In this document: in pieces, positions 40,444-48,766 of the stretch
How the letters are laid out: every line of letters begins with the position of its first letter
How positions within the stretch are numbered: the first letter of the stretch is position 1
NCBI RefSeq assembly: GCF_024363565.1
Contig: NZ_JAJEKE010000009.1
Span: forward strand, 62,001-126,000
Reading direction: 5' to 3'
Length of the DNA: 64,000 nucleotides
From: Lutispora saccharofermentans
Lineage (GTDB): Bacteria > Bacillota > Clostridia > Lutisporales > Lutisporaceae
Translations under genes and position numbers: made by a program
The notes under the pieces: model-generated
What the model was told of the DNA's origin: nothing
The model's input: the letters and a program-made list of their open reading frames with translations, nothing else
Databases searched by the model: none

Positions 40444-41543
40444 GCATATTGAGGAATAACTTGAAAAGACTGCTGAGGGACAAATTTAATTTTATCGTGA
40501 TGGTCATTTTGCCGGTGACATTCATCGCATTATCCATATTTGCAGGAAACGGGAACCTTCCTGTAAGAGTAGGAGTGGTTGATAATGACGGCACCTTCCT
40601 TACCGGACATCTGATGGAAGGTCTGGGAAAAAATTGCATGGTGGTCATGCTGAAAGAGGATGAGATAAAGGATAAGCTTTTAAATAGCAAGGTGGAATAT
40701 GTCATAAAGATCGATAAAGGATTTACCGATGAGATAATAGCAGGAGAGGATGCCCGGATAGAAGGATACGGCATAAAGGATTATAATGCCTCTATCCCTG
40801 CAAAGCTTTACATCAACAGCTTTGTGAGCTCGGCCAAAGCCATCGCCGGGGTGTCTGGGGGAGGCCGTGACAGCTTTGAAAGAGGGATGGGATACTATCT
40901 GGAAGGAAATGTTGCGGCATCCTATAAAGATATTTCCAGCACCTCCTCTAAATCCGGCCAGGAGCTGCAAAGCCTGGGATATATGGTGATGTTTATGATG
41001 TATTTATCCGTAAATGCTGCATCGTTGATCACAGAGGATAAAAAATTTAAAACCTATGAAAGGATCTTGATGTCCCGGTTAAGCCTGAAGAGGTACGCCC
41101 TTGAAAATGTGCTCAGCTTCTTCGCCGTGATATGGATTCAGATTTTGGCGTTATTTGCTATAATGTTATTAATATTTAAAATGGATTTCGGGGCTTCGAT
41201 CATCAGCCTCGTCGCTTTTACTCTCATATATTCTGTTGTATCGGTATCTATGGGGATGGCCATAGTGAATTTATCAAAAACATTGAAGCAGGTGTCTTCT
41301 GTAACACCGTTGATCGTAATACCCATGTCCATGCTGGGGGGATGCTTCTGGCCTAAATGGATCATGCCTGAGGTACTCCAGAGGGCAAGCAGTTTTGTGC
41401 CGGTCAGCTGGGCTTTGCAGGGAATGGAAAAGATACTTGCAGGCGGGAGTATAGCATCCGTAGGCAGTGAAATAGGGATATTGCTGCTGTTTTCACTGGT
41501 ATTTTTCCTTTTAGGCTCAGCCAAAACCAACAGCTTTGCATAA
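40440..41543 (+). CDS. ABC-2 permease (LnrM/N-like, second subunit)
   Basis: 367 residues with the same architecture as its neighbour: helix 1 (FIVMVILPVTFIALSIFAGN), an extracytoplasmic domain and C-terminal helices with PLIVIPMSMLGGCFWPKWIM. The start is TTG 40440, overlapping the stop of the first permease (TTGA). It pairs with the first permease and the ATPase. There is no clear terminator after it; a duplicated regulatory stretch begins about 80 bp later. Confidence 0.83.
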   Translation: MSILRNNLKRLLRDKFNFIVMVILPVTFIALSIFAGNGNLPVRVGVVDNDGTFLTGHLMEGLGKNCMVVMLKEDEIKDKLLNSKVEYVIKIDKGFTDEIIAGEDARIEGYGIKDYNASIPAKLYINSFVSSAKAIAGVSGGGRDSFERGMGYYLEGNVAASYKDISSTSSKSGQELQSLGYMVMFMMYLSVNAASLITEDKKFKTYERILMSRLSLKRYALENVLSFFAVIWIQILALFAIMLLIFKMDFGASIISLVAFTLIYSVVSVSMGMAIVNLSKTLKQVSSVTPLIVIPMSMLGGCFWPKWIMPEVLQRASSFVPVSWALQGMEKILAGGSIASVGSEIGILLLFSLVFFLLGSAKTNSFA

Positions 41544-41559
41544 TATATTGAAGATCAAC

Positions 41560-41700
41560 CTGTTATGGTGTATTATGCAATTAGTAACTATGATTTTGCT
41601 GTAATAAGTTCAAATCTGTTATGATAGCTGATATAAGAGTGCATAGTGAAGTAGCCTTTCAGCTGACACAACAGATGCTATCAGCAAGCCTTTGAGGTTT
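41560..41700 (+). promoter_or_regulatory. Duplicated leader upstream of the two-component system
   Basis: Bases 41628-41651 match 38061-38084 at 23 of 24 positions, and the upstream GATTTTGCTGTAATAA also resembles the upstream part of the other copy (GATTTTACAGCAATAA). Here GCTGATA 41627-41633 can pair with TATCAGC 41679-41685, a shorter version of the same closing helix, ending about 20 bases before the kinase ATG. The duplication suggests shared control of the ABC operon and the kinase-regulator operon. Confidence 0.6.
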
Positions 41701-41704
41701 TGGT

Positions 41705-42802
41705 ATGAACTATGTGATTAAAATATTGCTTTTCTTGTATGTGATAGTGATGGAGATAATCGGAGGCAAGGCCGGGTATGCAGAAGTGGCCCTTATGCTT
41801 TTGCTGATTGCTTCCAATATATTCAGAGAAAAATATAGAAACAGTCCTATGCTTATGATCGGAGAGGCTGTATGCATATTGCTGCTGGCTGTCAAAGAAA
41901 CCTCATGCATTTATCTCTATTCAATAATCGCCTATGATCTTGTGCAGTCCGGATATTACTATATATCCGGACTATTAATAATTCCCGGGATAGTTATTCT
42001 AAGCCCCTTTGGCTTTACAAGCTACTCAATGCTTCTGGTCCTGTGCGGATACTTTGCCTATATAAGCCGAAGGATGAAGGAAAGGGAAGTATTATACCGG
42101 GAGGCTTATGACAGGGAGAGGCAGCTGCGATATGAGCTGGAGAGAGCAAAAGCTGAAGCATTGAATGCCTCCAGGGAGATTGAGCATCTGACGGAGTTAA
42201 GGGAAAGGAACAGGATAGCCAGAGAAATACATGACAGCGTAGGTCACAGCCTGGCCGGCATCATGATGCAGCTTCAGGCTTCAGTGAAGCTGAAGGATAA
42301 GGATGCCGGGAAATCTGACCAGCTGTTAAGGGATTCTGTCCGGGGTCTATCCGATGCCATAGTGACCTTGAGAGAAACCGTGCATAATATCAAACCCAAA
42401 GAGGCTTTGGGCCTGGATTATATAGAAAGAACGGTGTATAATTTTAAATATTGCCCCGTAGAGTTTTACAAGAAGGGTGACATGTCGCTGTTAAAGCCTC
42501 ATCACATTGAAATTTTCAGCCACAATATCAAGGAAGCTCTGACAAATATATCGAAGCATTCCGGCGCCACAAAGGTAAATATAAGCATAGAGTCCAACGA
42601 GAGCTATGCAAGGCTGTATATCAAGGATAACGGAAAGGGATGCAAGAACATCAAAGAAGGGCTTGGCCTGAGCGGGATGAGGGAACGGCTGAATTATGCG
42701 GGAGGAGTCATATCCGTAAGCGGTGAGGACGGCTTTATAATAGTATGTATTATACCTTTTGATAGTGGAGGTGCTGTCATTGAAAGTGCTGATTGCCGAT
42801 GA
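41705..42802 (+). CDS. DesK/NarX-type sensor histidine kinase (LnrJ-like)
   Basis: 365 residues. Four to five membrane helices lie in residues 1-120, a coiled coil follows (about 125-165), then HisKA_3 with RNRIAREIHDSVGHSLAGIM (His176) and an HATPase_c domain (HNIKEALTNISKHSGATKV, GLGLSGMRERL). It phosphorylates the regulator encoded next, whose gene overlaps it by 23 nt. With few extracytoplasmic residues it probably senses its ligand in the membrane, as LnrJ does with polyenes. ATG follows TTTGAGG. Confidence 0.88.
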   Translation: MNYVIKILLFLYVIVMEIIGGKAGYAEVALMLLLIASNIFREKYRNSPMLMIGEAVCILLLAVKETSCIYLYSIIAYDLVQSGYYYISGLLIIPGIVILSPFGFTSYSMLLVLCGYFAYISRRMKEREVLYREAYDRERQLRYELERAKAEALNASREIEHLTELRERNRIAREIHDSVGHSLAGIMMQLQASVKLKDKDAGKSDQLLRDSVRGLSDAIVTLRETVHNIKPKEALGLDYIERTVYNFKYCPVEFYKKGDMSLLKPHHIEIFSHNIKEALTNISKHSGATKVNISIESNESYARLYIKDNGKGCKNIKEGLGLSGMRERLNYAGGVISVSGEDGFIIVCIIPFDSGGAVIESADCR

Positions 42803-43415
42803 TGATGCTTTGATACGGGAAAGCTTGAAGCTTCTTTTGGATATGGAAGAGGACATTGAGGTCTCAGGCGTTGCTTCCAATGGGCAGGAAGCCTTTGATA
42901 TCTGCCGGAAGGAAATGCCTGATGTGGTGCTGATGGATATCAGGATGCCCATAATGGACGGCGTGCTGGGGACCAAGCTGATCAAAAACAGCTTCAGGGA
43001 TGTGAAGGTCGTCATCCTCACAACCTTCAAGGATGATGAATATATCAGGGAGGCAATAAAAAACGGTGCAGAAGGCTACATACTTAAAAACCAATCCTCC
43101 GACAGCATAGTGGACTGCTTGCGGGCAGTATATAAGGGCAATGCGGTATTTCAAAAAGACATAGCCAGCGCTCTGGCATCCATGATGGAAAAGGAAAGGC
43201 GAAGCAAGCCTCATGCAGACCTGACCGAAAGGGAAAGGTCAGTCATGAGACTTATATCGGAAGGCTTATCAAATAAGGAAATATCGGCAAAGCTATATTT
43301 GAGCGAGGGCACCGTAAGAAATTATGTCACAGCGCTTTTGGAAAAGCTGGAGCTGAGGGATAGGACCCAATTAGCCATTTATTATCTGAAGAATTATGAC
43401 TGGAGAGATGTTTGA
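42780..43415 (+). CDS. NarL/FixJ-type response regulator (LnrK-like)
   Basis: About 211 residues. Receiver domain KVLIADDDALIRES with phospho-acceptor in VVLMDIRMPIMDG (Asp53), then a LuxR-type HTH (LTERERSVMRLISEGLSNKE, ISAKLYLSEGTVRNYVTALL). I start at TTG 42780, 6 nt after GGAGGTG; a longer in-frame start at 42759 overlaps that site. It should bind upstream of the ABC operon; the duplicated leader sequence at 38.0 and 41.6 kb is an obvious candidate target region. Confidence 0.9.
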   Translation: MKVLIADDDALIRESLKLLLDMEEDIEVSGVASNGQEAFDICRKEMPDVVLMDIRMPIMDGVLGTKLIKNSFRDVKVVILTTFKDDEYIREAIKNGAEGYILKNQSSDSIVDCLRAVYKGNAVFQKDIASALASMMEKERRSKPHADLTERERSVMRLISEGLSNKEISAKLYLSEGTVRNYVTALLEKLELRDRTQLAIYYLKNYDWRDV

Positions 43416-44597
43416 TTGTTTACGGATTTTTTGATAAAAACCTTTATTAAGGATTATAGAAATACAAAGAACAGAGGAGTAAGGCAGAGATACGGCTATT
43501 TGACCGGCTTTACTGGCGTAGTGGCCAATATCTTGCTTTTCTCTATGAAGCTTGCCATCGGGCTCTACCTGAACAGCATAGCCGTCATGGCAGACGCCTT
43601 CAATAATCTGTCGGATGTGGCATCCTCGGTGGTGACGATTTTTGGCTTTATGATGAGCGGGAAGCCCGCAGATAAGGAGCACCCTTTCGGCCATGGGAGA
43701 TTTGAGTATATCGCGGCTTTGGTGGTCTCCTTTATGGTCATGCTGGTAGGCTTTGAATTTGTAAAAAGCTCAATAAGCAGGATAATGAATCCTGAAGCCT
43801 TGAGCTTTGATGTATATACCTTTGCAATTTTAGTAGCTTCAATTCTAGTAAAGGTGTGGCTCAGCTTTTTCAATAAGAGCATCGGGAAAGCCATAGGGTC
43901 AAAGGTTATGGAAGCTACTGCCTTTGACAGTCTCAGCGACGTAATTGCTACTTCTGTAGTAGCATTGTCCCTTGCAGCATCCATATGGATAAGCTTCCCT
44001 ATTGACGGCTATGTAGGCCTGGTTGTATCCGTTTTTATACTCTATAACGGCTTCAACCTCATAAAGGATACGCTCAATCCTCTCTTAGGGGATGCTCCTG
44101 ATGAAGAACTCGTCAAGGCAATAATGGATAAGACTCTTTCCTATAAGGCTATTATCGGAATACATGACCTGATCGTCCATAACTATGGCCCCGGAAGGGT
44201 CGTGGCATCCATCCATGCTGAGATACCCTACAATATGGACATCATGGAGGCCCACGATATTATAGACCTGGCGGAAAAGGAAATATCCGAGGAATTGGAT
44301 ATACATCTGGTCATACATATGGACCCTATAAACACAGACGACAGGCTGGTGCAAAAAGCCCAGCTTCAGGTGGTGGAGATATTGGAAGACTTTCCTCAGG
44401 AATTGACCATTCATGACTTCCGCATAGTTGGGGGAGAAAAGCATATGAATCTTGTATTTGACATGGTAGTGCCCTATGACTTTGTGGAAAAGGATGAGAA
44501 AAATCTGGTGGAGGAAGTCAAGGCGGCAATAAAAAAGAGGCATCCCAATTATGATGCCATCATAACCGTTGACCGGCAATATTCGCTGCTCAAATGA
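43416..44597 (+). CDS. Cation diffusion facilitator transporter
   Basis: 393 residues. Six membrane helices with the CDF metal site residues in ADAFNNLSDVASSVVTIFGF and FDSLSDVIATSVVALSL, the loop HPFGHGRFEYIAAL, and a cytoplasmic domain (residues about 210-390) with VHNYGPGRVVASIHAEIP. CDF proteins export Zn2+, Mn2+ or Fe2+ in exchange for protons. The extended C-terminal domain is longer than in minimal CDF proteins. It starts at TTG 43416 immediately after the regulator stop, so it may be transcribed with the two-component system. Confidence 0.9.
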   Translation: MFTDFLIKTFIKDYRNTKNRGVRQRYGYLTGFTGVVANILLFSMKLAIGLYLNSIAVMADAFNNLSDVASSVVTIFGFMMSGKPADKEHPFGHGRFEYIAALVVSFMVMLVGFEFVKSSISRIMNPEALSFDVYTFAILVASILVKVWLSFFNKSIGKAIGSKVMEATAFDSLSDVIATSVVALSLAASIWISFPIDGYVGLVVSVFILYNGFNLIKDTLNPLLGDAPDEELVKAIMDKTLSYKAIIGIHDLIVHNYGPGRVVASIHAEIPYNMDIMEAHDIIDLAEKEISEELDIHLVIHMDPINTDDRLVQKAQLQVVEILEDFPQELTIHDFRIVGGEKHMNLVFDMVVPYDFVEKDEKNLVEEVKAAIKKRHPNYDAIITVDRQYSLLK

Positions 44598-44634
44598 GCA
44601 ACCGGGGACGGCTAGTCCCCAGTGGTTTACTCCT
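44598..44634. repeat. Short GGGGAC-type hairpin repeat
   Basis: CCGGGGAC-GGCTA-GTCCCC followed by AGTGGTTTACTCC resembles one half of the larger GGGGACGG hairpin at 46923-46994 (both share GGGGACGG and GGTTTA). It lies between two convergent genes and can act as a terminator-like element; it may be a degraded copy of a REP-type repeat. Confidence 0.5.
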
Positions 44635-46825
44635 GCAAATAAAGCATAACTTTGTTCTGCACGGCTTTAGCAGTATCTTGGGCACTTTTTTCATTTTTCA
44701 TATATTGCTCCACTTCATTCTGTACTATTTCTTTCAACTCAATATCAAAGGGTTCAAATTTGTTTATTTCCGCCATAAAGCTTTTAAGATCATCCATGTC
44801 CTCATCTGTAGGCCGGTAGTATTCATCATAAGGATATTTGTCCAGATACCTAAACATATCTGCTTCGCTTCTTTCGTTTGCTTTATTATTGACAGGTAAA
44901 TTATTGCTCTCGCTAAGTTTAAGCTGCATTTCTTCAGATAAAAGCAGCTTTATGAATTCCCATGCCTCTTCCTTATATTGCGAATTGCTGTTGATTGCTA
45001 TATTGCGGGCACGCACTTCTCTTATATCAGTGCTCAATTCTCTGATAGCAGGTATGATGTCAAAGCTATTATAATATTTGCCATATCCATATATTTGCTT
45101 ATATGAAGTAAACATAATAGGGATAAATAATATATCCTCCGGGGCAAATTCCCCATCTGAATGTATAATTTTCTTTCCGTCTATATCAGGGTGAAATAAA
45201 TGTTCATCATCGATGCGCTTCATAAGCTCCAGTGCCTGTATAAATTCTTGGCTGTCAAATCTGGCAAGCTTATTTTCTTTGTCAACATAGTAGTCTATAT
45301 CTCCGTAAATTATATAATGGAATAAAGCTTGAGGCCCCATTTCAGGAAGCATATAAATCTTCGTATCGGGCTTTCTGTTAGCCTCTCTAACCACGGTGTA
45401 CAGCTCTTCCCAGGTCATATCCTTCTTTAAGGGAATCTCCTTTTGTCCCAACAGCTTGGTGTTGACCAAAAAACAGTTTATATAGTAATCAACAGGCAAA
45501 CTGTAAAGCCCATAATCCGCTTTTGATGCATTTATTAAATTTTCATCATAGTCTTTTATATTAAAGCTTTTATCCCTATCGATAAATTCACCAAGGTTTG
45601 CAATCAAGCCTTTATCTTTATAATCAGCTATAGGAAAATCACCAAATATAATATCCGGCCCTTTTCCTGCCATCAGCTCTGCATTCAGCTTCTGTATCAT
45701 TTCATCAAATGATATTTCACGGATATCATTGATTTTTATGTCAACATCAGGATGTTCTTTCTCATACTGTATAATAGCATTTGAGATAGCATTACCAAAA
45801 TCATAGCTCATGTGTATAATCAGTCTCTTTTTATTTCCCTCTGCAGCACGCTGCTCGCTTTTATCCTGCTTTACAAAACAGATGATATTTGATTTTTCAT
45901 CATCATAGCTTTGGACATATATCTCCTCCTCATCATCTACCAGGAATCCAGTTATATAATCAAAAGCTGACAATTCTTTGATATCCAGCAGTCTTCGATC
46001 AATATCCCCCTTGGAATCATAATTGAAAATGACTCCATCTTGCAGGCCGTAAAGCTTGCCTGAGTTTCTGTTGCAATATATATAATCCGGCGCATCCAGA
46101 ACTTTAAATTCTTTTTCCCAAATAGCCTTATCATTTTTGATGTCAAATTTTTGTATATAGCTTTTCCCGCCTGTATTTCTTTGCAATAATATCAGATTGT
46201 CCTTCTCATCTACAGCGAAGTCTGAATATTTAACTCTATCCCAGGCTTTTATGCTGTTCAGGCTTTTGTCCAGCACTTCAACCGTTCCATCACTTTTACG
46301 CACATAAAGGTTTCCTTTTTTATCCGGCATCATCTTAGTTATGAACTTTCCTTTGAAGGACTCTGGATTTCCCCTTGCTTCCTTTTCAATCTTGTCACCG
46401 GATTTCTGTCCCTGTTCATCGTAGATTACCAGCTCCGTGATCATTCCGGTTATTTCACTGCCCTTTCTTTTATAGTATTGTAAAAGGGCGTACAGCTTGT
46501 CCCCGGTGTCGTATGCGAGAGACATGCCTCCCTTAAAGGTATCGGGTATTTCCCGCAGCAATGCTCCTTTTTTATCAAGGATTAGTATTTGCTCCTTTTC
46601 TTCGTCAAATACTGCAATCTCTCCTTTGCTGTTGATACATGGGCTGGAAATGCTTTGCAGCGCCATAGCAGTGCTTAAGTCTGAAGCCTCATAGCTATAT
46701 GCGCTTTCTTCAATGGCATCCTTAGGATTTGATGTGTCAACCGCTTTACAGCCTGCCATGGAAAACAGCATCACAAATATACATGCAATGCTGATGATGA
46801 AACCGGCCGGTTTTTTGCACTTCAT
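44627..46825 (-). CDS. Lipoprotein: beta-propeller-like half fused to a solute-binding half
   Basis: 732 residues. A lipoprotein signal (FVMLFSMAGCKA) anchors it outside the membrane. Residues about 55-330 have repeated blade-like strands (KGEIAVFDEEKEQILILDKK, KGNLYVRKSDGTVEVLDKSL, EKDNLILLQRNTGGKSYIQK) suggesting a beta-propeller. Residues about 340-730 are an extracellular solute-binding protein type 1 (AGKGPDIIFGDFPIADYKDK; MTWEELYTVVREANRKPDTK). No permease or ATPase gene is adjacent, so it may act as a sensor or share a transporter elsewhere. ATG follows AGGTAGGGGGATAGGT. Confidence 0.75.
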   Translation of the reverse strand: MKCKKPAGFIISIACIFVMLFSMAGCKAVDTSNPKDAIEESAYSYEASDLSTAMALQSISSPCINSKGEIAVFDEEKEQILILDKKGALLREIPDTFKGGMSLAYDTGDKLYALLQYYKRKGSEITGMITELVIYDEQGQKSGDKIEKEARGNPESFKGKFITKMMPDKKGNLYVRKSDGTVEVLDKSLNSIKAWDRVKYSDFAVDEKDNLILLQRNTGGKSYIQKFDIKNDKAIWEKEFKVLDAPDYIYCNRNSGKLYGLQDGVIFNYDSKGDIDRRLLDIKELSAFDYITGFLVDDEEEIYVQSYDDEKSNIICFVKQDKSEQRAAEGNKKRLIIHMSYDFGNAISNAIIQYEKEHPDVDIKINDIREISFDEMIQKLNAELMAGKGPDIIFGDFPIADYKDKGLIANLGEFIDRDKSFNIKDYDENLINASKADYGLYSLPVDYYINCFLVNTKLLGQKEIPLKKDMTWEELYTVVREANRKPDTKIYMLPEMGPQALFHYIIYGDIDYYVDKENKLARFDSQEFIQALELMKRIDDEHLFHPDIDGKKIIHSDGEFAPEDILFIPIMFTSYKQIYGYGKYYNSFDIIPAIRELSTDIREVRARNIAINSNSQYKEEAWEFIKLLLSEEMQLKLSESNNLPVNNKANERSEADMFRYLDKYPYDEYYRPTDEDMDDLKSFMAEINKFEPFDIELKEIVQNEVEQYMKNEKSAQDTAKAVQNKVMLYLQE

Positions 46826-46922
46826 ACCTATCCCCCTACCTTTTATTTATCCATACTATTTAGGCAATTGAATATCAGAAATTTCCTTGTTTTATTTATT
46901 GTACCGCTAAATACGAAATAAG

Positions 46923-46994
46923 GGAATAAACCAATGGGGACGGTTCTTCATGGCTCATTTGAGCCAAATAGAACCGTCCCCGCTGGTTTATTCC
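46923..46994. repeat. Long hairpin repeat (GGGGACGGTTCT type)
   Basis: Arms 46923-46947 and 46970-46994 are inverted repeats matching at 23 of 25 positions, with an inner GGCTCA-TT-TGAGCC hairpin. The right arm contains the stop codon of the ABC gene at 46988. Hairpins built on GGGGACGGTTCT are dispersed in many Firmicutes genomes, and the core recurs at 44.6 kb, so this is probably a REP-like element used as a terminator. Confidence 0.65.
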
Positions 46995-48754
46995 TTATAT
47001 TGCAGCAAATACAAATCGTAATACATGCCTTTTTTGTCCAGAAGCTCCTGATGCTTGCCCATTTCTCTCAGCCTGCCCTTGTGCATGACGATGATCTTAT
47101 CCGCATGCTGTATGGTGGAAAGCCTGTGGGCTATTATGATATTGGTCCTATCTTTTATTAGCTTCTTTATTGCATCCTGTATCAGCATTTCAGTCTCAGT
47201 ATCGATATTCGAGGTAGCCTCGTCAAGCACCAATACAGAAGGATTGAAAGCTAGAGCTCTCGCAAAGGCCAGCAGCTGCCTCTGTCCCGAGGAGAGAGTA
47301 GCTCCTCTTTCCATTACCGTTTCTTCATACTTCCTGGGCAGCTTATCGATGAAGGTTCCGGCATTTACGAAGCTTGCCACCTCTTTTACCTTTTCATCGG
47401 TTATATCCTCATTGTTCAATCTTATATTCCCTTTTATATCTCCGGTGAAGAGGAAGACATCCTGAAGCACTACGCCGATTTGAGAACGAAGCTCGTATTT
47501 GTCTATTTCCTTGATATTCTTGCCGTCTATAAGTATTTCGCCTTTCTGTACATCATAAAGCCTGGTGATAAGGCTTATTATTGAAGTTTTCCCTGCTCCT
47601 GTGGCACCTACAAAGGCCGCTGTTTCACCGGGATTGATGGTGAAGCTTACATCCTTTAAGACCCAATTCTCCCCTTCATAAGCGAACCAAACGTTTTTAA
47701 ACTCTATTTTGCCTGTGACCTTATCAAGGGGCAGAGGGTCACTGGAGTTCTTGATGGTCTCCTCCTGGTCTAAAAGCAGGAAGATTCGCTCTGCCGAAGC
47801 CATCGCAGACTGCAGGATATTGAATTTTTCGGTCAAGTCGTTTATGGGCTTGAAAAACTGGTCGATATAGTTCACAAAGGCAAAGAGGACTCCAAAGGGC
47901 ACCTCGCCCTGAAGAACCTTTCCTCCCCCATACCATATGAGAAGGGCTAAAGACAGCGAGTATATGAGATCCATGGAAGGCCTGAACACTGCAAATACGA
48001 AGAGCTCCCTCATGCTCGCCTTCCTGTGCTCATCATTTATGCCCACGAATTCATCGTATTTATAATTTTCCCTGTTAAAGATCTGGATGATCTTCATGCC
48101 TGAGATATTCTCGCTCAAGGTTGAATTTATCTTTGCCAGCTTTACTCTGACCAGCCTGTATGCTTTTCTGGACTCCACACGAAAAATGGCCGCAGACAAA
48201 AATATAAGAGGTATGGCAATAAAGCTCACCAAAGCAACCTTTGCATTCATCCTGAGCATGACAATTACGATTCCTATAAGAGTAAATATATCCTTAAAAA
48301 GATTCACGAGGACCGCAGTATACATTTCGTTGAGGTTTTCCATATCGTTGCTGACCCTTGTAACGAGCCTCCCTACGGGATTTCTGTCATAGAAGGAGAG
48401 GGAGAGCCTCAGCAAGTGTGAGAAAAGCTCCTGCCTCATATTGTATATGATCTTCTGCCCCGTATAATTCAGCAGATAGACCTGGATATAGTTAAATACG
48501 AAACCTCCGGTTATGACAGCAAGAAAGAGCAGAGATATTTTCTCCAGTCCTGCCTTATTGCCTGCTGCTATGTAATCATCTATTGCCACTTTCATGAGAT
48601 AGGGCCTGGCTAAATCAGTGAGAGTGATCAAAAGCAGCAGCACGAAGCAAATGGAAATAAGTCCGGCAAAGGGTTTCGCATACTTTAACAGTCTTTTCAT
48701 CAGCCGGGCGTCAAAGGCTTTTCCTAAGGCTTCTTCTTCATGAAAATTGTTCAT
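46988..48754 (-). CDS. Heterodimeric ABC exporter subunit, canonical half
   Basis: 588 residues: six membrane helices (residues about 25-320) and an ATPase domain with Walker A FVGATGAGKTSIISLI, signature LSSGQRQLLAFARA and Walker B VLVLDEATSNID with the catalytic glutamate. It is adjacent and 12 nt downstream of a second ABC exporter gene whose catalytic residue is Asp. Paired genes of this type form exporters like BmrCD/YheIH or TM287-288 for drugs or lipids. Start ATG after GGGGGTAGAATAT. Substrate unknown. Confidence 0.9.
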   Translation of the reverse strand: MNNFHEEEALGKAFDARLMKRLLKYAKPFAGLISICFVLLLLITLTDLARPYLMKVAIDDYIAAGNKAGLEKISLLFLAVITGGFVFNYIQVYLLNYTGQKIIYNMRQELFSHLLRLSLSFYDRNPVGRLVTRVSNDMENLNEMYTAVLVNLFKDIFTLIGIVIVMLRMNAKVALVSFIAIPLIFLSAAIFRVESRKAYRLVRVKLAKINSTLSENISGMKIIQIFNRENYKYDEFVGINDEHRKASMRELFVFAVFRPSMDLIYSLSLALLIWYGGGKVLQGEVPFGVLFAFVNYIDQFFKPINDLTEKFNILQSAMASAERIFLLLDQEETIKNSSDPLPLDKVTGKIEFKNVWFAYEGENWVLKDVSFTINPGETAAFVGATGAGKTSIISLITRLYDVQKGEILIDGKNIKEIDKYELRSQIGVVLQDVFLFTGDIKGNIRLNNEDITDEKVKEVASFVNAGTFIDKLPRKYEETVMERGATLSSGQRQLLAFARALAFNPSVLVLDEATSNIDTETEMLIQDAIKKLIKDRTNIIIAHRLSTIQHADKIIVMHKGRLREMGKHQELLDKKGMYYDLYLLQYKE

Positions 48755-48766
48755 ATATTCTACCCC

